A stretch of DNA of 19,682 bases. Origin: an uncultured Proteiniphilum sp. (GTDB lineage: Bacteria; Bacteroidota; Bacteroidia; Bacteroidales; Dysgonomonadaceae). Shown here one piece after another: positions 14,246 to 19,682 of the stretch. The stretch covers positions 1 to 19,682 of the forward strand of contig NZ_CALNAT010000204.1 in assembly GCF_937873925.1 (NCBI RefSeq), written 5' to 3'. The notes below the pieces were generated by a model that worked only from the letters and a program-made list of their open reading frames with translations, was not told where the DNA came from and made no database searches. The first letter of the stretch is position 1, and each line of letters begins with the position of its first letter. The position numbers were made by a program, and so were the translations under genes.

Positions 14246-14290
14246 ATGAAACATTCATGGGTGGCAAATCTCTTGTGTCTAAATTTTTAA
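14246..14290 (+). CDS. Possible 14-residue leader ORF between kinase and regulator
   Basis: ATG 14246 opens MKHSWVANLLCLNF and stops at 14290, four bases before the regulator ATG at 14295. Its start context (TAAATTTTAATTGTATGAA) is nearly repeated at the real regulator start (TAAATTTTTAATCGTATGAA), so it may be a decayed duplicate of the start region. There is no evidence that it is translated. Confidence 0.2.
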   Translation: MKHSWVANLLCLNF

Positions 14291-14294
14291 TCGT

Positions 14295-15050
14295 ATGAAG
14301 GCTGTAATCATAGAAGACGAAACCGCGGCTGCGCGTAACCTGAAGGCTATTTTAAACGACGTAGCCCCGGATCTACCTGTGATTGCCGTATTAGACAGTG
14401 TGCAAGCGAGTGTCGAATGGTTGAAATCACATGACCATCCTGATATTATTTTTATGGATATACATCTTTCCGACGGAGAGTCATTCCTTATTTTTGAACG
14501 AATGGAAGTCAGGTCGCCTGTCATTTTCACAACGGCTTACAACGAATATGCTTTACAGGCGTTTAAAGTGAACAGTATTGATTATTTACTGAAACCCATT
14601 CATCCTGAAGAAGTGATGCGCGCTCTTGCCAAACTGAAATTCCTTGCCGGCGGCGAGCGTGATGAGTATGTCCGTCGTCTCGCGAGTCTCTTTCCTCAAA
14701 AAAAATATCTGAAAACGCTCCTCATCTCCTACAAAGACACCATTGTTCCTATCGATACGCAGGAGGTCGCTTATTTTTACAGTAAAAACGAAAAAGTACG
14801 TGTTTTTACAGTCAACGGAACAGTCTATCCGACTGAAAAATCATTGAATTCGTTGACAGAAATACTTGACCCTGTCTTATTTTTCAGGGTTAACCGGCAG
14901 TTTGTCGTCTCCCGGAAATCCGTAAGAGAACTGAATATACGGTTGGGAAGCCGTTTATCTCTTATACTGAATGTAGAAGCGGAGAAAGAAATTCTGATCA
15001 GTAAAGAACGGGCTTCGGAACTGAAACATTGGCTGACAATGTTGCGGTAA
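14295..15050 (+). CDS. LytTR family response regulator
   Basis: A 251-residue DNA-binding response regulator. The receiver domain (1-120) has acidic pocket residues E7 and D8 in VIIEDE, phospho-acceptor D55 in IIFMDIHLSDG, the switch Thr in VIFTTAYNEYA, and K100 in DYLLKPIHPEE. The LytTR domain (about 143-250) includes ISYKDTIVPIDTQEVAYFYS, LNSLTEILDP, FFRVNRQFVVSRKSVRELN and SLILNVEAEKEILISKER, typical of the ten-stranded LytTR fold. LytTR proteins bind pairs of direct repeats with 12-13 base spacers, and such an array lies 100-150 bases downstream, before the VTC gene. The partner kinase is directly upstream. Confidence 0.94.
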   Translation: MKAVIIEDETAAARNLKAILNDVAPDLPVIAVLDSVQASVEWLKSHDHPDIIFMDIHLSDGESFLIFERMEVRSPVIFTTAYNEYALQAFKVNSIDYLLKPIHPEEVMRALAKLKFLAGGERDEYVRRLASLFPQKKYLKTLLISYKDTIVPIDTQEVAYFYSKNEKVRVFTVNGTVYPTEKSLNSLTEILDPVLFFRVNRQFVVSRKSVRELNIRLGSRLSLILNVEAEKEILISKERASELKHWLTMLR

Positions 15051-15150
15051 GATGCAAGTTTGTGAATATTTTGTTTATGTAAAAGCATCCTTTAGGTTGA
15101 AGTTGGGGTGATGCGGTGAAAACAATGAAAGCAATGCTGAATCTTTTCCG

Positions 15151-15200
15151 TTTTACCCCCATAAAAAGCCGCTTCACCCGTTCTCTTTTTCACTTCACCC
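15151..15200 (+). promoter_or_regulatory. Three direct repeats at 21-bp period: probable LytTR activator site
   Basis: TTTTACCC (15151-15158), CTTCACCC (15172-15179) and CTTCACCC (15193-15200) are each separated by exactly 13 bases, so they recur every 21 bp, two turns of B-DNA on one face. The last two are identical and the first differs by two C-to-T changes. They lie just upstream of the promoter at 15224-15251, about -58 to -105 from the predicted start. An inverted near-copy, GGGTGATG, is at 15106-15113. In the 322-base gap 15051-15372 the rest, 15051-15105, shows nothing definite. Confidence 0.6.
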
Positions 15201-15223
15201 TCAATATGAATTTTCCGCCCGAA

Positions 15224-15251
15224 TTGGCCTTCTTTTTTTATCCTATTTTTG
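15224..15251 (+). promoter_or_regulatory. Promoter of the VTC-DUF4956-DUF2490-beta-helix operon
   Basis: TATTTTTG at 15244-15251 matches TAnnTTTG exactly; TTG at 15224-15226 is a -33 candidate with a slightly short 17-base spacer, fitting an activator-dependent promoter. A 15-base palindrome, TTTTTGTAACAAAAA, covers 15246-15260. The leader to the ATG at 15373 is about 115 bases; apart from a possible short pairing of AATCCC (about 15281) with GGGGTT (about 15339), no known riboswitch was recognised in it. Confidence 0.55.
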
Positions 15252-15372
15252 TAACAAAAATGTAACATGCTTCGGACAAATCCCCCGATGATTATTGGAG
15301 ACAGTTCCATTAGGCATAGCCGTGATTGAATGATAAGGGGTTATTTTAGTTCTATAAATATAATATAGATAC

Positions 15373-16140
15373 ATGGATAAAACGTGCAGGCTGGATTCGT
15401 TTGAACGGATTACGCTGGATGAAATGGAAGACATCCGGTTGATGAGACGGATAGATACCAAATATATTCTCCGTTCGGAAACGTTGCCTCATTTGCTGGA
15501 AATACTCACAACCGATTATTTTATTCAGCAGGATGCCTTATCCGGGAAACGCTCATTCGAATACTTTACCTTGTATTATGATACCCATGATTATGCCATG
15601 TATCATTCGCATCAGAACGGAAAATTAAACCGGTTCAAGATCAGAACGAGGGAATATTGCGATTCACGTTGTTGTTTTCTGGAAATAAAATACAAATCGA
15701 ATAAAGGGATAACCCGGAAAATACGGATTGATAATAACGGATCCCATTCTATTGATAGCGCCGCTTCAAGAACGTTTATCGATACACGTTCACCTTATTG
15801 CTCCTCCTTACTGGAACCCAAACTGGAGAGCTGCTACCGGAGGGTCACCCTGGTGAATAAAGATAAAACCGAGCGACTGACGATTGATAATGACCTGGAA
15901 TTTCAGAATATCCATACGGGTAAAACGGTACAATTGCCTCGTTTGACCATTATCGAAATAAAAAAGGAACGGTGTCATCCCTCTCTGATTGAGCAAAAAA
16001 TGAAACAATTACATATCACCCCCTATAAAATAAGTAAGTATTGCCTGGGGACGGCGTTGACCGATCCTGAGATAAAACACAATGCAATTAAACGTAAAGC
16101 AATTTATATTCATAAAATAACGGATTTTATCTATGGATAG
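15373..16140 (+). CDS. VTC domain (polyphosphate polymerase) protein
   Basis: A 255-residue cytoplasmic protein consisting of a single VTC domain (PF09359), the tunnel-fold catalytic domain that in yeast Vtc4 makes polyphosphate from ATP. The basic and acidic residues lining the tunnel can all be proposed: K30 in RRIDTKYIL, R91 and R93 in RFKIRTREY, E104 and K106 in FLEIKYKS, R156/R157 in CYRRVTL, R168 in ERLTIDND, E195 in IIEIKKE and K222 in ISKYCLG. The YYDTHDY and HSHQNGKLNR segments are also family-typical. It has no membrane segment, and its stop overlaps the start of the DUF4956 gene by eight bases, the standard bacterial VTC-DUF4956 pair. Bacterial members are little studied; polymerase activity is inferred from intact residues. 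Confidence 0.88.
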   Translation: MDKTCRLDSFERITLDEMEDIRLMRRIDTKYILRSETLPHLLEILTTDYFIQQDALSGKRSFEYFTLYYDTHDYAMYHSHQNGKLNRFKIRTREYCDSRCCFLEIKYKSNKGITRKIRIDNNGSHSIDSAASRTFIDTRSPYCSSLLEPKLESCYRRVTLVNKDKTERLTIDNDLEFQNIHTGKTVQLPRLTIIEIKKERCHPSLIEQKMKQLHITPYKISKYCLGTALTDPEIKHNAIKRKAIYIHKITDFIYG

Positions 16141-16789
16141 TATGCCTAATTTTTTCAACGGATACGCGTTGGCCGATCTTATTGTTCGTTTTCTGTTCAA
16201 CCTGTTTATTACAGGCATTATCGTGTATTTTTTTTACTTCAAAAAAACGAAGAGGCGTGATTACCTGTTTACTTTTTTAATGGTAAGCACCACTATTTTC
16301 CTAATGATCTTTCTATTGGATTCGGTAAAAATACAGGTCGGATTTGCATTGGGACTTTTCGCTATTTTCGGGATTCTTCGTTACCGTACCGACACATTAC
16401 CTGTGCGGGAAATGACTTATTTGTTCGCAATTATTGGTATTTCGGTTATTAACGCTTTGAGTAATGGTAAGGTCAGCGGAATGGAGATGATGTTTACAAA
16501 TCTTATTTTTATTGTCATGTTCTGGGCGCTGGAGAATAGTAAGAGGCTGAAGCATGTAAACAGCAAACTGATTATTTACGAAAAAATAGAACTGATAAAA
16601 CCGGATCGGGAAGCGGAGATGCTCACGGATCTGCGCCAGCGAAGCGGCCTGAATATAGAACGTTTTGAAGTGGGTCAGATCGATTTCCTGAAAGATATAG
16701 CCTATGTGAAAGTCTATTATTCTACCGGCAATAAACAGAATACAGCGGATAATATCGTGAAACCGGGAAATTTTCTGGATGATTTTTAA
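16133..16789 (+). CDS. DUF4956 membrane protein, partner of VTC protein
   Basis: A 218-residue inner-membrane protein with about four to five helices in its first 135 residues (near 12-35, 43-63, 69-85, 95-110 and 117-133) and a cytoplasmic C-terminal alpha/beta domain. The conserved DUF4956 stretch is GLFAIFGILRYRTDTLPVREMTYLF, followed by IGISVINALSNG. The soluble tail (IYEKIELIKPDREAEMLTDLRQRSG, then VKVYYST) is also family-typical. Its start overlaps the VTC stop by eight bases (ATGGATAG), so the two should be co-translated. It is a candidate membrane exit or anchor for the VTC product, by analogy with the membrane subunits of the yeast VTC complex. That role is inference. Confidence 0.87.
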   Translation: MDSMPNFFNGYALADLIVRFLFNLFITGIIVYFFYFKKTKRRDYLFTFLMVSTTIFLMIFLLDSVKIQVGFALGLFAIFGILRYRTDTLPVREMTYLFAIIGISVINALSNGKVSGMEMMFTNLIFIVMFWALENSKRLKHVNSKLIIYEKIELIKPDREAEMLTDLRQRSGLNIERFEVGQIDFLKDIAYVKVYYSTGNKQNTADNIVKPGNFLDDF

Positions 16790-16801
16790 ATAACAGCTTA
16801 T

Positions 16802-17500
16802 ATGGCACGAAAAATTATCATCATCTTTTCATTGCTCCTTGTGGTATGTATGTCTCTCCGTTCACAAAACGATGATTTCGGAATTTGGTCGTCTGTTGAA
16901 GTAGCAAAAAAATTAAAAAAGATTGAGTTGAACGGAGAGTTTGAATTCCGTATGCAGGACAATCTGCAGAATATCGCACGATTATCGGGGAAAGTGGGGG
17001 TGGAATACCGTATCATAAAACCCTTAAAAATAGGAGTGGCCTACCAATATATTCATTTCTATGATGTAGAATATTCCGATTATCAGCCGAGAAATCGTTT
17101 TATCACTTATCTGCAAGGACAGCAGAAATGGGGAAATTTCAATTTCAGCCTGCGGGAACGGGTTCAACTCACCACGAGAGACGAGTCGGACAGGATCAAG
17201 AGCAACGGGAAGATCGATACATATAAGATGAATCCCGACTGGATATGGCGAAACAGGCTGAAAATCGAGTACGATATTCCGAAATGCAAGATTACTCCCG
17301 CAGTATCGGTCGAGAGTTTCTACCAGTTGAACAACCCCGATGGAAATGCGTTCGAAGGCATGCGCTATACGCTTTCCGGTTCATACAAATTAAATAAACA
17401 ACAATCTCTTGAACTCTTCGGCTTATATGATAAAGAGATGAATGTGAATAATCCCGAAAATCGGTATGTTCTAGGAATAGCTTATATATATTCTTTTTAA
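16802..17500 (+). CDS. DUF2490 outer-membrane beta-barrel protein
   Basis: A 232-residue exported protein with a signal peptide (MARKIIIIFSLLLVVCMSLRSQ, cleaved near SQ|ND), then the DUF2490 pattern. This opens with DDFGIWSSVEVAKKL, followed by amphipathic beta strands (LNGEFEFRMQDN, KVGVEYRIIKPLKIGVAYQYIHF, RFITYLQGQQKWGNFNFSLRERVQ, WIWRNRLKIEYDI, ITPAVSVESFYQL, MRYTLSGSYKL, SLELFGLYDK). It ends YVLGIAYIYSF with the barrel-type terminal Phe. It is predicted to fold as a small outer-membrane barrel. It lies 12 bases after the DUF4956 gene and 28 bases before the beta-helix lipoprotein gene, so it belongs to the same operon. It may form the outer-membrane part of the system; function unknown. 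Confidence 0.85.
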   Translation: MARKIIIIFSLLLVVCMSLRSQNDDFGIWSSVEVAKKLKKIELNGEFEFRMQDNLQNIARLSGKVGVEYRIIKPLKIGVAYQYIHFYDVEYSDYQPRNRFITYLQGQQKWGNFNFSLRERVQLTTRDESDRIKSNGKIDTYKMNPDWIWRNRLKIEYDIPKCKITPAVSVESFYQLNNPDGNAFEGMRYTLSGSYKLNKQQSLELFGLYDKEMNVNNPENRYVLGIAYIYSF

Positions 17501-17528
17501 GGTAACTGATTTTAACTGTTTAAATTTA

Positions 17529-19481
17529 ATGAACGATATGACTAAAATGAAGTTTCTGTTTTCCTTTGTCTGTATGATGAGTCTTCTTCTTATATCTTGT
17601 TCTACCGACGATATATTGGATCCGGACGACTCAAAAGGTATTGATTACGAGGTGAATGAAGATTTTGATACACACAGTAAAGATTCTGTTTTCAGGGAGG
17701 CGGTAACAATTGCTTTCTCTCCGGGCGGTATCAGCATTAACAATCCATACTCGGCTAAAGGTGTATCCGTTGTGGAAACGAATGGGCATGTGGTGGTGGC
17801 TTCCACCCTTACCGATACCGAAGTAAACTACGTATTATCGGGAAATACCGCCGACGGTTCGGTAAAAATATACAGCGATTATAAATTCGGATTGGTTTTC
17901 AACGGAGTGAGTATTATCAATACTGCTGGACCGGCCGTGAATATTCAGTCAGGGAAAAAAGGTTCCGTTCAACTGATTGAAGGCACGTCGAACCGTCTTG
18001 TGGACAGCAGTGTTTATCCCCAGAATAGCGATGAAGACATGAAAGGAACATTTTTCAGTGAAGGGCAACTGGTCTTTGACGGGAAAGGCAGCCTACTGGT
18101 AATCGGGCGTTATAAACACGCGATATGCAGTGACGATTATATACTGGTCAATAACGGAACGATTACGGTAGAAGTCGCGGCAAAAGACGGTATACATGCT
18201 AATGATTATTTTCAAATGGATGGGGGCACGTTGACGGTTAAGGCATTGAGCAACGGCATCCAGTGTGAAGAAGGATATATGGTTATTAACGGCGGAACAT
18301 TAAAGATAAATAGTACGAACGACGGAATAGCCGCTTCGTATGAGGGAACCGATATAGATCCGTATATTCTGATAAACGGAGGAACGATCAATATCAACAC
18401 CAGCGGTATAAAAGGAATGGGCATTAAAACGGAAAGTTCTCTTACGGTAAATAACTGTGATGAACTGAATATTTCCGTAGTCGGCAATGGCTCCAAAGCA
18501 TTCAAGACCGGCGGTGACATGACGATCGTTGAGGGCATAATGACTCTTAATACGACCGGTTCGGCTTTTTATGATACTGACGAGAAAGGCATTTCTTCCC
18601 CTACCGGAATTAAATGCGACGGGAATTTCCTGATGAAAGGGGGTAATCTCACGATCAATAGCATCGGTAGCGCGGGGAAGGGGATCAATGTGGACAAAGC
18701 GCTTGTAATTGACGGCGGAATACTTTCGGTTGCCACCAGCGGGGGACAATTCAGATACGGAAATGATGATTCTGCTGCCAAAGCCGTTAAAAGCGATGGC
18801 AATCTCACGATTAACGGAGGCTCCGTACAAATTAAAACTTCCGGAGTGGAAGCCGAAGGACTGGAAAGCAAAACAACACTTACCATCAATGGCGGTACGA
18901 TAGAGGTGAATGCTTATGATGATTGTATCAACGCCGCGTCACATATCGGCATTAACGGAGGGAATATATACTGTTACAGTACGACAAATGACGGGATCGA
19001 TTCTAACGGTACACTAACCATTACCGGGGGAGTGGTCATTTCGGCCGGCAGTACGGCGCCCGAAGAAGGATTCGATTGCGATAATAATACGTTTAAAATT
19101 ACCGGAGGAACAGTAGTAGGGGGTGGCGGGTCGACCAGTACTCCTTCGTCGAATGTCAGCATCCAACGTTGCGTGATCTACGGCGGATCAGGGTCGGCCA
19201 ATCAACTGATCAATATACAGTCGGCCGGTACCTCTGTGTTGACATTCAAGATTCCGAGGGCTTATTCCCAAATGGCGTTCTTGTTTAGCAGCAGCGGTTT
19301 AAACGCCGGTACAACGTACACTATTTATAAAGGAGGAAACATATCGGGCGGAACAGATTTTAACGGCTTGTATTCCGGTGCGACCTATACGGGCGGGACA
19401 TCGGCGGTAACGTTTACCACGAACTCGATGGTAACGACAGTCGGCACTTTCACCGGCGGTGGCGGTGGCGGAAGAATGTAA
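17529..19481 (+). CDS. Cthe_2159-type beta-helix surface lipoprotein
   Basis: A 650-residue lipoprotein. The signal peptide ends in LISC (Cys24), followed by STDDILDPDD, an acidic stretch like the lipoprotein export signals of Bacteroidetes that send proteins to the cell surface. Residues about 58-505 form a right-handed beta-helix: rungs of roughly 22-26 residues recur, each with an (N/D)GG turn (NNG 208-210, then GG at 232, 255, 284, 371, 396, 430, 455, 477, 500 and 526). This is the architecture of the carbohydrate-binding Cthe_2159 family (PF14262), whose prototype binds cellulose/pectin-like polymers and calcium. After 530 comes a separate Gly/Ser/Thr-rich module ending in a GGGGGGRM tail. 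It is last in the VTC operon, and a weak hairpin follows. A polysaccharide-binding adhesin role is inferred. The ATG at 17538 or 17547 could also be the start. Confidence 0.85.
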   Translation: MNDMTKMKFLFSFVCMMSLLLISCSTDDILDPDDSKGIDYEVNEDFDTHSKDSVFREAVTIAFSPGGISINNPYSAKGVSVVETNGHVVVASTLTDTEVNYVLSGNTADGSVKIYSDYKFGLVFNGVSIINTAGPAVNIQSGKKGSVQLIEGTSNRLVDSSVYPQNSDEDMKGTFFSEGQLVFDGKGSLLVIGRYKHAICSDDYILVNNGTITVEVAAKDGIHANDYFQMDGGTLTVKALSNGIQCEEGYMVINGGTLKINSTNDGIAASYEGTDIDPYILINGGTININTSGIKGMGIKTESSLTVNNCDELNISVVGNGSKAFKTGGDMTIVEGIMTLNTTGSAFYDTDEKGISSPTGIKCDGNFLMKGGNLTINSIGSAGKGINVDKALVIDGGILSVATSGGQFRYGNDDSAAKAVKSDGNLTINGGSVQIKTSGVEAEGLESKTTLTINGGTIEVNAYDDCINAASHIGINGGNIYCYSTTNDGIDSNGTLTITGGVVISAGSTAPEEGFDCDNNTFKITGGTVVGGGGSTSTPSSNVSIQRCVIYGGSGSANQLINIQSAGTSVLTFKIPRAYSQMAFLFSSSGLNAGTTYTIYKGGNISGGTDFNGLYSGATYTGGTSAVTFTTNSMVTTVGTFTGGGGGGRM

Positions 19482-19528
19482 TTTTCCGCATTACATCTCA
19501 ATTTTTTTAGCGAGGTCGGTCAACAGCA

Positions 19529-19550
19529 TTTTTTCCGGGAAAAAAGTTTT
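19529..19550 (+). terminator. Weak hairpin terminator after the beta-helix gene
   Basis: TTTTTTC (19529-19535) pairs with GAAAAAA (19539-19545) around CGG, followed by GTTTT. The stem is almost all A/T, so termination would be inefficient; it is the only candidate after the operon. Confidence 0.35.
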
Positions 19551-19682
19551 GATCATAATTCATGTGATTTATATCGCTTTTTATCTGAATTCCTGTATTT
19601 TTGTTATTTAAATCACTACTGGACACTTTAGATCCAGTTGATTTTTAATTGTTTATAATCGAGATCTTTGACATTTTTGTAA
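19551..19682. other. A/T-rich non-coding right edge
   Basis: No coding frame is visible. A TTTG at 19667-19670 close to the edge could be a -33 element of a promoter whose -7 box lies beyond the window. Nothing else is supported. Confidence 0.4.

Noticed and set aside
15051..15089. GATGC...GCATC pair after the response regulator as a terminator
   Set aside because: Only five pairs with a 29-base loop and no T-run.
19514..19522. GGTCGGTCA resembling a TetR operator half-site
   Set aside because: Only one arm matches and there is no symmetric partner or promoter; likely chance.
19600..19682. Possible insertion-sequence end at the right edge
   Set aside because: The A/T-rich text looked vaguely like sequences near Bacteroidetes IS ends, but no inverted repeat, target duplication or transposase frame is visible in the window.

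Overview
The window looks like a chromosomal segment of a Bacteroidetes species, probably order Bacteroidales. Three things point there: gene starts preceded by A/T-rich stretches instead of Shine-Dalgarno sequences; several promoters with the Bacteroidetes -7 element TAnnTTTG; and typical families (TetR-TolC-MFP-RND efflux locus, LytS/LytTR pair, DUF4956, DUF2490, DUF6132-like protein, lipoproteins with acidic residues after the lipid-bearing Cys). I cannot name the genus from sequence alone.

Layout. (1) 1-900, plus strand: the wreck of two genes. The N-terminal third of a PLP-dependent alpha-oxoamine synthase (BioF/KBL family) is joined to the C-terminal part of a GNAT/BioF2-like acyltransferase, with two further frameshifts. 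(2) 1134-4447: an outer-membrane beta-barrel protein, a convergent cutC, a small ferritin-like protein that keeps the full Dps ferroxidase residue spacing, and a lipoprotein glycerophosphodiester phosphodiesterase whose promoter is overlapped by a perfect 13-bp-arm palindrome. (3) 12788 down to 4573, minus strand: a TetR repressor, then TolC, membrane-fusion protein and RND pump, then lpxA (ATGA overlap with the pump gene), a membrane-anchored thioredoxin-like protein lacking the first active-site Cys, and a DUF6132-like membrane protein with no ATG start. Four copies of an ACCGAC-type operator lie around tetR and before tolC. (4) 13065-15050, plus strand: a LytS-type histidine kinase and its LytTR response regulator. 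(5) 15373-19481, plus strand: a four-gene operon encoding a VTC-type polyphosphate polymerase domain, DUF4956 membrane protein, DUF2490 outer-membrane protein, and a 650-residue lipoprotein with a beta-helix of the Cthe_2159 carbohydrate-binding type.

How the genes work together. Region 3 is a ligand-inducible drug or lipid efflux unit with envelope genes attached downstream. Regions 4 and 5 look like one regulated system. Between the response regulator and the VTC gene are three direct repeats at exactly 21-bp period, just upstream of a good TAnnTTTG promoter. That is the geometry used by LytTR activators. The likely model is a two-component system that switches on a polyphosphate/surface-adhesin operon. 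This is the most interesting unit in the window.

The first 1.7 kb is visibly more A/T-rich than the rest. No tRNA, rRNA, CRISPR array or complete insertion sequence was seen.
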